A stretch of 64,000 nucleotides of DNA from Sapientia aquatica (GTDB taxonomy: Bacteria; Pseudomonadota; Gammaproteobacteria; Burkholderiales; Burkholderiaceae_D), in contig NZ_SMYL01000002.1 in NCBI RefSeq assembly GCF_004358105.1, positions 667,872 to 731,871 of the forward strand, read 5' to 3'. This document shows, one piece after another, positions 25,822 through 35,659 of this stretch. The notes under the pieces were generated by a model that made no database searches, was not told the DNA's origin, and was given only the letters and a program-made list of their open reading frames with translations. Within the stretch, counting starts at the first letter, position 1. Every line of letters begins with the position of its first letter. A program made the position numbers and the translations under genes.

Positions 25822-27660
25822 ATGCCAAATTCAGCCAATATGTCTGCTGCGACCACGTCCGAACTTTCTTCATTAAAAACACTTCCAGAATTATTCGCAT
25901 GGCGGGTGAACACAACGCCAGATGGTGAAGCCTATCGCCAATTTGATAGCGTAACCGGTCAGTGGATCAGTTCGACTTGGGCTGAAATCAATCAATTGGT
26001 GTCGGTATTTATTCGTGCGTTAGCGCAGCACGATTTAGAGCGCGGCGCGCGGGTGGCGATCTTGCTCCCCAACGGCATCCACGCGGTGTGTATTGATCAA
26101 GCGACCTTGGCCTTAGCGTGCGTTCCGTTACCTATGCATGCGCTCGATAATCCAGAAAGTATTGCCTACATTCTCAACGACAGCGAAGCCAGTTTTTTAA
26201 TCGTTGAGTCTGACGCGCAATGGAAGGCGATTGCGGAATGTGGGATTGATTTTCCCGCTTTGCAGCAGGTGGTGGCGCTCAACAAAACCTTGGAAGATAC
26301 GGCGCAAATCCATTCAACTCCGCTCAGCACGTTGGAAGAATGGTTGATTATCCCCGGTAAGGTGAAACCTATCGAAGTACCGACCGTCGATGAATCCGAA
26401 TTGGCAGCCTTGGTGTACACATCCGGCACCACCGGCAAGCCCAAGGGCGTGATGCTTACTCACCGCAATGTGATGACCAATGTGATTGCCGCCGTGTTGC
26501 GCGTGACGCCGGTTCCGAGTGATGTGTTTTTATCCTTTTTGCCGTTGTCGCATACCTTCGAGCGCACCGCTGGTTATTACTTGCCAATTGCCGCTGGTGC
26601 GTGCGTGGCGTATTCGCGCTCCAACAAACAATTACCGCAAGATTTATTGGAAGTGCGGCCCACGATTTTGATCTCGGTACCGCGCATTTATGAGCGTGTG
26701 TATAGCGTCATTCAGACCAAATTAGCCGGCTCAAAGTTACAGGCGTATTTGTTCAATAGCGCAATAGCCGTCGGCTGGCGGCGCTTTAGCCGTGAACAAG
26801 GTTTGTTGGTTGGTGATAGCTTGACCGCAGCCACGGACGCATTGGCGTGGACAATCTTAGATCCATTAGTAGCGCAGAAATTACGCGCGCAATTTGGTGG
26901 ACGTTTGCGTGTCGCGGTTAGCGGCGGTGCGGCGTTATCACAAGCGATTTCGCATTGCTTTTTAGGTTTGGGAATCCCGATTGTGCAAGGCTACGGCATG
27001 ACCGAGACTGCTCCGGTGGTGGCATTCAACGCACCCGACGATAACGATCCTTCCACAGTTGGTCGCGTGATGGCGCAAGTGGAAGTGCGTATTGGTGAAA
27101 ACTCGGAACTCCAAGTCAAAGGCCCCAACGTTATGCGCGGCTATTGGAAGCGTGACGAAGATACCGCCAAAGCGTTCGTCGATGGTTGGCTGCGCACGGG
27201 CGATCAAGCCGAAGTGGTGAATGGTCGGGTGCGTATTTTGGGGCGTTTAAAAGAAATCATCGTCACTTCAACCGGTGAAAAAATCGCGCCAGTCGATTTA
27301 GAACTGGCGATTATGAATGACAACGTGTTCGAGCAAGTGTATGTCTTTGGCGACAACGCGCCATTTATCGGTTGTGCGGTAGTGCTAAGTCGCGCTTATT
27401 GGAAAGAACTCACTGCTTCATTGGGATTGGATGCCGATAATTTGACTAACTTGGTAAATGCTCAAGCAGTCGAAGTTGTGCTGAAACGCATCCGCGAGCT
27501 AACCCAGAGTTTCCCCTTTTATGCCCAGCCTAAAGCAGTGATTTTGTCGATTGAACCGTGGACAGTTGAGAATACTTTGATTACTCCAACGTTAAAATTA
27601 AAGCGCAATAATCTCGCGGCACATTTTGCTGAGCAGATTCAAAAAATGTATAAACGTTGA
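25822..27660 (+). CDS. Long-chain fatty-acid-CoA ligase (AMP-dependent synthetase)
   Basis: 612 residues. ANL motifs are YTSGTTGKPKGVMLTHRN (about 203), SFLPLSHTFERTAGYY, GYGMTETAPVVAFN (about 392) and WLRTGDQAEV with GRLKEIIVTSTGEKIAP (about 475). It belongs to the group of large bacterial ligases resembling eukaryotic long-chain acyl-CoA synthetases. It activates fatty acids at the inner membrane for beta-oxidation or lipid synthesis. It is a single gene between a terminator and a convergent EAL-GGDEF gene. The chain-length preference is not readable. The start at 25822 has no strong ribosome site; TTATTACCC precedes it. Confidence 0.88.
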   Translation: MPNSANMSAATTSELSSLKTLPELFAWRVNTTPDGEAYRQFDSVTGQWISSTWAEINQLVSVFIRALAQHDLERGARVAILLPNGIHAVCIDQATLALACVPLPMHALDNPESIAYILNDSEASFLIVESDAQWKAIAECGIDFPALQQVVALNKTLEDTAQIHSTPLSTLEEWLIIPGKVKPIEVPTVDESELAALVYTSGTTGKPKGVMLTHRNVMTNVIAAVLRVTPVPSDVFLSFLPLSHTFERTAGYYLPIAAGACVAYSRSNKQLPQDLLEVRPTILISVPRIYERVYSVIQTKLAGSKLQAYLFNSAIAVGWRRFSREQGLLVGDSLTAATDALAWTILDPLVAQKLRAQFGGRLRVAVSGGAALSQAISHCFLGLGIPIVQGYGMTETAPVVAFNAPDDNDPSTVGRVMAQVEVRIGENSELQVKGPNVMRGYWKRDEDTAKAFVDGWLRTGDQAEVVNGRVRILGRLKEIIVTSTGEKIAPVDLELAIMNDNVFEQVYVFGDNAPFIGCAVVLSRAYWKELTASLGLDADNLTNLVNAQAVEVVLKRIRELTQSFPFYAQPKAVILSIEPWTVENTLITPTLKLKRNNLAAHFAEQIQKMYKR

Positions 27661-27776
27661 ACGTGCTTGGTTACCGTTAGCGCCCGCTTTATATTGAAAT
27701 TGACATCAAATTCGACGCGGCGTTTTCAGGGCTTAAACCGATTCAGTTGCAATGAGCAGTTCAACCTCGGTAGCAA

Positions 27777-29588
27777 TTAGTTTTTAGGCCCGCGTCGATC
27801 AACAAAGTAACTACTGCCCGGTGTTTTCTTAGCCATCTTTTTGGTTTCGGCCAGCATGCTCGACAGTTCCGCTGGCGTGCTGATAGTGTTTGGTTTAACC
27901 GGCACAACACCGGCCGAGAGGCTAACTAGCGGGTGCAAAATTTCAACGCCCTGACGATTTTGGGTGATGATTCCTCCCGCCGCCAGCGTTTCTTCAGAAA
28001 AAAAGCTCAGTATCGCTTTATCAAACTTACTCAAAATAGTTTGGATCCGCGCCTGCCAATCTGCTGATTTAAATATCACCGTAAAATCATCGCCGCCAAT
28101 ATGACCCAAAAAATCGCATTCTTGGTTGATCGCATTGGCAAGCAATGTCGCGGTGAGCAAGATCACGTGATCGCCCGCGTGATAGCCATATACATCGTTA
28201 AACGGTTTGAAATTATCCAAATCAAAGTAGGCAACAACAAAGGCCGCTTGGCTATTTAAGTTCTCTAAAATTTGTTCATCAATCGGGACATTACCCGGCA
28301 ATTGGGTCAAGGGATTGGCGTAACGTGCCGACGTGATTTGCATGTCGGAGACGGCCTTTAATAGATCGGTCATTTTGCCGGAACCAAAGTAGCGTCCGTT
28401 TTCGGTGACGATAAAACCGTCTGCGACCAAGCGATCATCTAAGCCAGAAATCATTTCCGACATACTGCGCAATGTGGTCGATACGTCGAAGATCAAAGGA
28501 TTTACGTCCATGATATTGGTGCAGGAGCGGGCGCCAAAAATCTCATTGAAATATTTTTCAGTGCCGCGGCGTAAAATTTCTAACGAACGAATCACGCCGA
28601 CCACTTTTTCTTGATCATCAATCACCGGCAAGGAGTTCAAGCGTCGATCTGCTTGAAACGTGCTGATGACGTCTTTGCACGACAACTTCGGATGAGCGAC
28701 CGAAGTTTTATGGGCTAAATTTCCAGCCGTAATGGTATTGGCTTTTTTCGATAAATTGATGGGCGCAGAATTAAAGTTGGGTCGGGTTGATTCTAATAAT
28801 TTTAAAATTCGAGTTTCAACCGTGGAGAGCGGTTCGTAGCACGGTTTTGCGATCAAATAGCCTTGGATTAGGTTCACACCTTGGATGCGCAGCGAGCGCA
28901 GATCGGCTTCTTCTTCCACCCCTTCACCAATGACCTTGGAGCCTGCTTTGGCGGCGATATCGACGATTGATTTGACGAATTGCTGTTTGAGTGTGTCCTT
29001 GTGTATGCCATCGATAAAATGGCGATCAATCTTCACAAACTGCGGCAGCATTTTGATCCAGCGTTTAAGGCTGGCAAATCCCTCGCCGAGATCATCAATG
29101 GCCATGGAAAAGCCGAGTTCTTTCAAGCCTGTAATGCCGCGCTCTAGCGCGAATAAATCGTCGGTGGCGCGAGTTTCTGTGAGTTCGATCACGATTTGAT
29201 TGGGTGAAAGGCCATTCAATTGCAATTCGTCAAAAATCTCACGATGGAAGTTAATCGATGTCACCACCGAATCAACTGTGAAATTTAAAAACAGCAAACC
29301 AGCCAGTCCTAGTTCTTTAAATCTCATCAACGATTTCTTGAGGACGATGAGTTCTAACTTGGACAATTTGTTAAAGCGCGCCGCCATCTCAAACAATACC
29401 AACGGAGAGTGTAAGGGCGAATCAGAGGGGCCGCGACACAGTGCTTCCCAACCCAATACTTGGCCGCTGTTGGCGTCGATAATTGGCTGGAAATGGATAG
29501 TCAACTGCGCGCCCTCGATGATCTGATCGAGCTCAATCGACAGTTGGGTTTGCGTAAAGTCGCTATAGATCGGTATAGGTGAGGACAT
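27777..29588 (-). CDS. EAL-CBS-GGDEF c-di-GMP protein
   Basis: 603 residues, soluble. An N-terminal EAL domain (about 20-265) has the signature EAL at 48-50 in GWEALCRG, IELTET (about 134), AIDDLGEGFASL (about 160), VKIDRHFIDG and EGVEEEAD (about 221), so all metal- and substrate-binding residues expected for a phosphodiesterase are there. A CBS pair (about 295-425) follows, with VIRSLEILRRG. The C-terminal GGDEF domain has GGDDF at 498-502, a variant often still active, and lacks the RxxD inhibitory site (QECD instead). It probably degrades c-di-GMP under control of a nucleotide bound by the CBS pair. A synthase activity is uncertain. It is transcribed divergently from a chemoreceptor across 493 bp. 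Confidence 0.9.
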   Translation of the reverse strand: MSSPIPIYSDFTQTQLSIELDQIIEGAQLTIHFQPIIDANSGQVLGWEALCRGPSDSPLHSPLVLFEMAARFNKLSKLELIVLKKSLMRFKELGLAGLLFLNFTVDSVVTSINFHREIFDELQLNGLSPNQIVIELTETRATDDLFALERGITGLKELGFSMAIDDLGEGFASLKRWIKMLPQFVKIDRHFIDGIHKDTLKQQFVKSIVDIAAKAGSKVIGEGVEEEADLRSLRIQGVNLIQGYLIAKPCYEPLSTVETRILKLLESTRPNFNSAPINLSKKANTITAGNLAHKTSVAHPKLSCKDVISTFQADRRLNSLPVIDDQEKVVGVIRSLEILRRGTEKYFNEIFGARSCTNIMDVNPLIFDVSTTLRSMSEMISGLDDRLVADGFIVTENGRYFGSGKMTDLLKAVSDMQITSARYANPLTQLPGNVPIDEQILENLNSQAAFVVAYFDLDNFKPFNDVYGYHAGDHVILLTATLLANAINQECDFLGHIGGDDFTVIFKSADWQARIQTILSKFDKAILSFFSEETLAAGGIITQNRQGVEILHPLVSLSAGVVPVKPNTISTPAELSSMLAETKKMAKKTPGSSYFVDRRGPKN

Positions 29589-30081
29589 TTCTTGGGTTCT
29601 GACTAGGTGTAGCAGGTACAGACCATGTTGGATACTTGATTCTTAATTATTTATCACTAATGGGGCGCATTAATGACAACGGGCAAGTATATGACTCAAT
29701 TGTGACCGGGTGATTTATTGCCACGCCGCTTTAAGGCTGATTTTGCCAATTGTTGACTATGTTTTAGTAAAGTTTTTGCACCTTGTCACCCTAAAGATTT
29801 TTGTCGTGCGCCAATTTGAGAGTTAGATGACGTCATTCTTTATAAAAATATATCGGCAGCCGATGTTGCGCCGGACATTGTTAAAAACTTGTATTCCCAT
29901 CATCCATTTCCTATTGTGAAAACACGGCATTAAATTCAATTAACAAAGCCGTTGAAGATCGCCACAAAAAATAATAAAAAATCACATAAATATTGATTTG
30001 TTATTCTTGTCCGCCTGCAGCACTGAGTTTGAGCTGGGAGCGTGATCAAGCAAAGAATCAATTCATGGGAATACGCACAGC
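29589..30081. other. 493-bp divergent intergenic region
   Basis: AT-rich DNA between the EAL-GGDEF gene and the chemoreceptor. It must hold both promoters. The box TAAAGTTT at 29768-29775 matches the -35 of flagellar sigma28, but the -10 at the right distance is poor (CACCCTAA), so I do not call it. No open frame worth naming and no long inverted repeat were seen. Confidence 0.5.
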
Positions 30082-31635
30082 ATGCAGAAACAATTTCTAA
30101 CGAGAGCGCTGAAGCTACTTGCGGTCGCGTTGGTGACCAGCGCCTTAGCCGTTTGGTTGGTGCAATGGGCGCTGAGCCCGACGTATTCGATTGCTTGCGC
30201 CACGCTCATCGCGGTAGTTTGCAGCGTCGCCACGGTCGTGTTTCTCCCAATCCAAAAGGCTGATAGCCGGGTTGAATCGTTTGCCCAACAAGTCGGCTCT
30301 GAGATTGATCATCTGATGATCGGGGCGGCGGAGACCTCGTTTTTTGTCGACTTGGTGAAGAAAAAAATCGAGCAAGACGTTGCGACGATTAACAACGTTG
30401 CCGATCGCTCTGAGCAAAACGCCGCTTCCGCGATTCAAATTGCTGCCAGCACTAATCGAGCCGTGCAGGTCGCGCAAGAAGTGCGTCAAGAGGCGATTTC
30501 TGCGCATAGTTTTATTGGTCATGGTTTGCGCCAAATTAGCGACGCGCAGCAGGAAGCGCAAACGGCGCTGGGCATGATGATCGAGCTACAAAAGAAATCA
30601 CGCCACATTCATGGCATTACTGAAGTCATTAATGAAATCGCGGCGCGCACCAATTTGCTAGCGCTCAATGCCGCCATCGAAGCGGCACGTGCGGGCGAAC
30701 ATGGACGTGGCTTTGCGGTGGTAGCGGGAGAAGTGCGCCAACTAGCCCAGCGTACCAAATCGGCGACCGATGAAATCGGTTTGATGGTGCGCGAAATTAC
30801 CGATCAATCGAAATTGGCCTCCAGCGGAATGGATAGCCTGTCCGAAAAAGTGACCCAAGCAGCCACCAATGTCGATCGCTTGAACACGGTTTTGGTCAAT
30901 ATTGAACAATCATCGACCGAATCGGAACGCGAAATTGAGCAAGCTGCGGCAGCCGCGCACGCGCAAGTTGAAACGACCAATGTGATTAACGATGCGCTGG
31001 CGCAAATGCGTCAAAGTATGGCCGCTACCGAGCAATCATTACCACCAGCGGCCAACTCCGCCACGATGCTAGCTGAGCGGGCCGAGCAGATTGCTGGCGC
31101 ATTAGCTGATTCCGGAATTGTTACCTCCCACGACCAGATAAGACTGGCGGCGCAGCAGGCAGCCAAGCAAGTCGGTGAGCTATTTAGTGCTGCCATCGCG
31201 CAGGGAAAAATCAGTGAGCAAGCCTTATTCGATCGGCGTTATCAACCGATTGCCAACACCAATCCGCAAAAATACAGCAGCAGTTTTGACGCCTTTACCG
31301 ATCGGGCGTTACCCGAATTGCAAGAGGCCATATTGGCCAAAATGCCGCATATCGCCTACGCTGGCGCGGTCGATAACAACGGCTATTTCCCGACCCACAA
31401 TAAGAAATTTTCTCAACCTTTAACCGGCGACTACGACGTCGATATTGTCAATAATCGCACCAAGCGCATATTCAATGACCGCACCGGTTCGCGCTGCGGC
31501 TCCAATAAGCAGCCATTTTTATTGCAGACGTATAAGCGCGACACGGGCGAAGTGATGCACGATTTATCGGCGCCGATATTTGTCAATGGCAAGCACTGGG
31601 GCGGGTTTAGGATAGGCTATAAGTCCGCAAGCTAG
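30082..31635 (+). CDS. Methyl-accepting chemotaxis protein with cytoplasmic C-terminal sensor
   Basis: 517 residues. Two close N-terminal membrane helices (about 10-28 and 33-52) leave almost no periplasmic domain. The signalling hairpin is canonical ([20 protein letters not shown], about 190-210). Instead of ending there, the protein carries a C-terminal module of about 150 residues (from about 370: [54 protein letters not shown]), found in many betaproteobacterial receptors and probably Cache-like. It therefore senses something inside the cell. It ends exactly where the convergent mdcR ends (no gap), which hints at a link with malonate. Ribosome site poor; start chosen by frame. Confidence 0.9.
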   Translation: MQKQFLTRALKLLAVALVTSALAVWLVQWALSPTYSIACATLIAVVCSVATVVFLPIQKADSRVESFAQQVGSEIDHLMIGAAETSFFVDLVKKKIEQDVATINNVADRSEQNAASAIQIAASTNRAVQVAQEVRQEAISAHSFIGHGLRQISDAQQEAQTALGMMIELQKKSRHIHGITEVINEIAARTNLLALNAAIEAARAGEHGRGFAVVAGEVRQLAQRTKSATDEIGLMVREITDQSKLASSGMDSLSEKVTQAATNVDRLNTVLVNIEQSSTESEREIEQAAAAAHAQVETTNVINDALAQMRQSMAATEQSLPPAANSATMLAERAEQIAGALADSGIVTSHDQIRLAAQQAAKQVGELFSAAIAQGKISEQALFDRRYQPIANTNPQKYSSSFDAFTDRALPELQEAILAKMPHIAYAGAVDNNGYFPTHNKKFSQPLTGDYDVDIVNNRTKRIFNDRTGSRCGSNKQPFLLQTYKRDTGEVMHDLSAPIFVNGKHWGGFRIGYKSAS

Positions 31636-32580
31636 TTATAAAAATCCATCCTTCTTGCCATCGTGCCGCCCATACATACGGCATTCGGCGGTCAGCGCTA
31701 ACAGATTCGGATCGCGTTCGCGGATTTTGGGCAGCAGCAGGGTAATACGTTGCTGCGCGCCGTAATTCGATTCGAGCGGAATTAATTCAATTTGGCTGCT
31801 GAATTTAGCGACCCGGCCGGGTAGCAAGCTGTAACCGATGCCGCCGCTGACCAAGTTAATTAGCGAAAAAATATCTTGCACCCGCATGCTGATATTCGGA
31901 CTGAATCCAGCCTTCTCAAAGCAATACCAAAAATCTTGTGAGGTTACAAAGCCATCGGCCAATGTGACGAATTTTTCTTGATGTAAGTCGGTTAAATTGA
32001 TTTGAGTTTGGCCGCTATATGGTGAATTAAGTGGTGCGGCTAGAAATATATCGTCGTCGAACAGGGGGATGGACAATAACTCGGGATCAAGCGCATCGTG
32101 GAATTCGCTTTTGGTATGCACGCCAATAACAATCGCATCGAGTTTGCCATCGGCCAATTGCTGCAGTAAATCGCGGTTTGAGCCTAGCGTTAAATCGATA
32201 TCCAAAACGGGTTTGCGTAATTTGAGACCGATCATTAATTGTGGGATGCAGCGCAGCGTGAGCGAATAGAGTGAACCGATTTTTAAGCGTTTGGCGTTGA
32301 ATCCGGCGGTTTCGCGTACTTTTAAAATACCGTGTTCACATTCTTCGACGGCGCGTTGCGCGAATTCGGCAAAGGTGTAAGCGGCCTGCAAAGGTATTAA
32401 GCTGCGGCCTTCGCGCTTAAACAAAGGGCAGCGCATGGCTTCTTCCAAAGAATGCAGCGAACGATGCACGCTCACGGTACTCACGCCCAACAATTCGGAC
32501 ACCCGCGCCATGTTATTGAGTTTCATAAATGCCAAAAAAACTTCCAGCTTTTTAAAGCTGATTGCGTCGTCAATAGCCAT
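31636..32580 (-). CDS. mdcR: LysR-family regulator of malonate utilisation
   Basis: 314 residues from ATG 32580, preferred to an ATG 9 bases upstream because AAGGA lies at the right distance before it. The N-terminal HTH (SFKKLEVFLAFMKLNNMARVSELLGVSTVSVHRSLHSLEE) and C-terminal ligand domain are of normal length. It is divergent to mdcA with 148 bp between start codons, the classic LysR layout, so it should activate mdc genes with malonate or malonyl species as inducer. This assignment is from context and resemblance. Its 3' end abuts the chemoreceptor stop. Confidence 0.88.
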   Translation of the reverse strand: MAIDDAISFKKLEVFLAFMKLNNMARVSELLGVSTVSVHRSLHSLEEAMRCPLFKREGRSLIPLQAAYTFAEFAQRAVEECEHGILKVRETAGFNAKRLKIGSLYSLTLRCIPQLMIGLKLRKPVLDIDLTLGSNRDLLQQLADGKLDAIVIGVHTKSEFHDALDPELLSIPLFDDDIFLAAPLNSPYSGQTQINLTDLHQEKFVTLADGFVTSQDFWYCFEKAGFSPNISMRVQDIFSLINLVSGGIGYSLLPGRVAKFSSQIELIPLESNYGAQQRITLLLPKIRERDPNLLALTAECRMYGRHDGKKDGFL

Positions 32581-32627
32581 GAAAAGCATCCTTTCGCGTG
32601 ATTTATGGCTTTAGTTTAAATTAGTTT

Positions 32628-32644
32628 ATTACTTTTAGGGTAAT
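32628..32644. promoter_or_regulatory. Candidate MdcR (LysR-type) binding site
   Basis: ATTAC (32628-32632) and GTAAT (32640-32644) form a dyad of the T-N11-A type used by LysR proteins, about 85 bp before mdcA and 50 bp before mdcR. Half-site-like TTAGTTTA copies lie directly to the left. Confidence 0.5.
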
Positions 32645-32728
32645 GAACTCGCACTTAGTGTCATTGACATGCAGATTGTGAGTTCTTATTCTCTGTTTCA
32701 CCAATAACAATGATTAAAGGAAACAAGG

Positions 32729-34396
32729 ATGAAGCAATCTGCACCCGCGCCGCTCAGTCCTCAATGGAGCAAGCGCCGCACCGAAAAGCACCGCCGCTTA
32801 GCCTTGGTTGAAAAATTGGCGCAAGGCCCCGTGCTGAAAACGGCCGACATTGTTCAAGCGCTGTCCTTATTGATTTGCCCGGGCGACCGCGTGGTTCTTG
32901 AAGGTAATAATCAAAAACAAGCTGACTTCCTCTCACGCGCGTTGGTGCAAGTTGATCCGGCCAAAGTCCATCATCTGCATTTAATTATGCCCAGCGTTAG
33001 TCGACCTGAGCACTTGGATTTGTTCGAGCGCGGCATCGCCCGCAAGCTCGATTTTGCTTACGCTGGCGCACAGAGTTTGCGCATCGCCCAGTTTCTGCAA
33101 GACGGGATTATGGACGTTGGTGCGATTCACACCTACGTTGAGTTGTACGCCCGTTTGTACGTCGATTTGACCCCAAACGTTGTGCTGGTTGCCGGTTTTA
33201 AAGCCGACCGCCAAGGTAATTTATATACCGGTTCAAGCACCGAAGATACGCCAGCGTTGGTTGAGGCAGCGGCCTTCCGCGACGGTATTGTGATCGCGCA
33301 AGTCAATGAAATTGTCGATGATCCAGCGGATTTGCCGCGAGTGGATATTCCCGGCTCATGGATTGATTTTGTAGTGCAGGCAGATAAACCGTTTTTCTTG
33401 GAGCCGCTGTTTACCCGCGATCCGCGTTTGATTAAGCCGGTTCACGTGCTCATGGCAATGATGGCCATTCGCGGTGTGTACGAAAAGCACCAAGTCCAGT
33501 CGCTCAATCACGGTATCGGATTTAATACCGCCGCGATTGAATTGATTCTGCCAACCTACGGCGAAAAGCTAGGGCTGAAAGGCAAAATATGCAAAAACTG
33601 GACGCTTAATCCGCATCCCACCCTAATTCCTGCGATCGAGTCCGGTTGGGTCGAAAGCGTGCATTGCTTTGGTGGCGAATTGGGGATGGAAAACTACGTC
33701 GCAGCGCGGCCCGATGTGTTCTTTACCGGGCGCGATGGCTCCATGCGCTCAAACCGCGCCTTCTGCCAATTAGCGGGTCAATATGCGGTGGATTTGTTCA
33801 TCGGCTCGACTTTGCAAATGGACGGTTTAGCGAATTCGTCCACGGTCACACACGGCCGCTTAACTGGCTTTGGCGGCGCGCCAAACATGGGGCACGATCC
33901 AGGTGGACGGCGTCACGCCAGTCCGGCGTGGTTAGATTTAATTGAAACCGACGATCCATTAGCACGCGGCAAAAAGCTGGTGGTGCAAATGGTAGAAACA
34001 TTCCAAAACGGAGCCCAGCCCAGCATCGTCGAGACCCTCGATGCGGTGCAAGTTGGTAAAGATTCGGGCATGCCAATCGCGCCGGTGATGATTTATGGCG
34101 ACGATGTTACCCACGTGCTGACTGAAGAAGGCATTGCCTACCTGTACAAAGCCGAATCGTTAGAGCAGCGTAAAGCGATGGTCGCAGCAGTCGCAGGCGT
34201 TACGCCCATCGGCATGAAGCACGATCCAAAGACGACCACTAAATTACGCCAGCAAGGCTTGATCGCTTTGCCGCAAGACATGGGCGTGGCGCGCAACGAA
34301 GCAACGCGTTCCTTGTTAGCTGCAAAGAGTGTCGCTGATTTGGTCACATGGTCGGATGGCTTATACGAACCACCTGCAAAATTTAGGAGTTGGTAA
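32729..34396 (+). CDS. mdcA: Malonate decarboxylase alpha subunit (acetyl-S-ACP:malonate ACP transferase)
   Basis: 555 residues, family length. It transfers the ACP thiol from acetyl to malonate, forming malonyl-S-ACP and acetate in the biotin-independent decarboxylase. Glycine-rich CoA-transferase-like segments are seen (VLEGNNQKQADFLSRAL, VHCFGGELGMENYVAARP, GRLTGFGGAPNMGHDPGGRRHASPAW). It is the first gene of mdcABCDE, with AAAGGAAAC before the start, and all partner subunits follow in order, so confidence is high. The operon uses a phosphoribosyl-dephospho-CoA group on MdcC made by MdcB and MdcG. Confidence 0.95.
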   Translation: MKQSAPAPLSPQWSKRRTEKHRRLALVEKLAQGPVLKTADIVQALSLLICPGDRVVLEGNNQKQADFLSRALVQVDPAKVHHLHLIMPSVSRPEHLDLFERGIARKLDFAYAGAQSLRIAQFLQDGIMDVGAIHTYVELYARLYVDLTPNVVLVAGFKADRQGNLYTGSSTEDTPALVEAAAFRDGIVIAQVNEIVDDPADLPRVDIPGSWIDFVVQADKPFFLEPLFTRDPRLIKPVHVLMAMMAIRGVYEKHQVQSLNHGIGFNTAAIELILPTYGEKLGLKGKICKNWTLNPHPTLIPAIESGWVESVHCFGGELGMENYVAARPDVFFTGRDGSMRSNRAFCQLAGQYAVDLFIGSTLQMDGLANSSTVTHGRLTGFGGAPNMGHDPGGRRHASPAWLDLIETDDPLARGKKLVVQMVETFQNGAQPSIVETLDAVQVGKDSGMPIAPVMIYGDDVTHVLTEEGIAYLYKAESLEQRKAMVAAVAGVTPIGMKHDPKTTTKLRQQGLIALPQDMGVARNEATRSLLAAKSVADLVTWSDGLYEPPAKFRSW

Positions 34397-34398
34397 TC

Positions 34399-35316
34399 AT
34401 GCTGATTATTGAACACGATATTCAATTGGAGACTGTTGAGCCGCTAAGTATTGATGCCGACGCGGCAAACCAAACGGCTGGCAAGTTAGCTCATTACGTT
34501 GTAGCGGCTTTAGTGGATGAAGCGACACTGACCCCCAAACCCGGTTTGGTCGATATGCGCAGCCGCGGATCGCACATTGATTTGAGCTGGAGCTTAATGT
34601 GCGAAAGCGCTTATGCATTGCATCCCACTTTTGCGGCAATGGCGCATGCTGGGATGACGATTAATAATCGACAATTATTGCGTGAAAAAATCGGTCAACT
34701 AGGACGCGAAGGCGAAGCCTGGATGATGGATGTAACTGGTGGCGTCAACACCCACCGTGGCGCGATCTGGGCATTGGGATTACTAGTCACTGCTGCAGCA
34801 CAAGATTTACACGACATCTCACCAAAAGCGGTCGCCGAACGTGCTGCTTTATTAGCACAAACCAAAGATCAGTTCGCGCCCGTTATCACTGGCAACAAAG
34901 GCGAAATCGCTTGCCAACAACACGGTGTGGGCGGCGCTAAATTGCAGGCGCAAAGGGGCTTTCCGTTAGTGGTCAATGTGGCGTTGCCGACCTTGCAGCA
35001 ATCTCGTCAATCCGGTTTGAAGGAAAGCAGCGCCCGACTCAATGCGCTATTGGCGGTAATGACGCAATTGGATGACACCTGCGTTTTATCACGCGGTGGA
35101 GCCGCAGCGTTAGCGCTGGTGCAAGCAGGCGCGCAGCGGGTGCTAGACCTCGGCGGAGTGACGACAGCATTCGGAAAAGCAGCCTTTAATCAATTGGAAG
35201 CAAATATGTTGGCGCAAAACGTTTCGTCGGGCGGTGCCGCTGATATGTTGGCCGCCGCCTTATTTTTAGATCGATTAGCGCTCGACGCTAAGCACTTGGC
35301 GAACGAGGTGAATTAA
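34399..35316 (+). CDS. mdcB: Triphosphoribosyl-dephospho-CoA synthase
   Basis: 305 residues from ATG 34399 (AGGAG 9 bases before); a TTG 9 bases upstream overlaps mdcA and is less likely. CitG/MdcB family features are DEATLTPKPGLVDMRSRGSHIDLSW (about 34-58), MDVTGGVNTHRGAIWALG (about 105) and LSRGGAAALALVQAGA (about 230). It makes the 2'-(5''-triphosphoribosyl)-3'-dephospho-CoA precursor of the MdcC prosthetic group from ATP and dephospho-CoA. The stop overlaps the mdcC start (TAATG). Confidence 0.93.
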   Translation: MLIIEHDIQLETVEPLSIDADAANQTAGKLAHYVVAALVDEATLTPKPGLVDMRSRGSHIDLSWSLMCESAYALHPTFAAMAHAGMTINNRQLLREKIGQLGREGEAWMMDVTGGVNTHRGAIWALGLLVTAAAQDLHDISPKAVAERAALLAQTKDQFAPVITGNKGEIACQQHGVGGAKLQAQRGFPLVVNVALPTLQQSRQSGLKESSARLNALLAVMTQLDDTCVLSRGGAAALALVQAGAQRVLDLGGVTTAFGKAAFNQLEANMLAQNVSSGGAADMLAAALFLDRLALDAKHLANEVN

Positions 35317-35639
35317 TGGAAAAACTCAATTACGAATTCGCCCTCGCAGCGAATAGCAAGGCGCAAGCGATTCAACAACAAATTTTAGTTGGTGTGGTTG
35401 GCTCAGGTGACTTGGAAGTCTTGGTCGAGCGCAATCAGCACAAGCCCAGCGCAATCAGCATTCAAATTACGACCTCAGTGGACGGCATGAGTCACGTCTG
35501 GGAAGCGCTCATGCAGCGCATTTTTGCGGACACTGAATTACCTGCTTTGCAGATCGAAATCAACGATTTTGGCGCCACCCCCGGCGTGGTACGTTTGCGC
35601 TTAGAGCAAGCGTTGGAAGAGCTTGGTTTGGCTAACTAA
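35316..35639 (+). CDS. mdcC: Malonate decarboxylase acyl carrier protein (delta subunit)
   Basis: 107 residues, matching the family. The Ser in VGVVGSGDLEVLVE (about 30) is the expected attachment point of the phosphoribosyl-dephospho-CoA arm. It carries the acetyl or malonyl group between MdcA and MdcDE. Translation is coupled to mdcB by a TAATG overlap. Confidence 0.93.
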   Translation: MEKLNYEFALAANSKAQAIQQQILVGVVGSGDLEVLVERNQHKPSAISIQITTSVDGMSHVWEALMQRIFADTELPALQIEINDFGATPGVVRLRLEQALEELGLAN

Positions 35640-35659
35640 AATCAAAAAAGGTGAACGCA

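Noticed and set aside
29768..29794. Sigma28-like promoter before the chemoreceptor
   Set aside because: The TAAAGTTT box is perfect but the -10 at N11 matches only about half of GCCGATAA, and it is about 300 bp from the gene.
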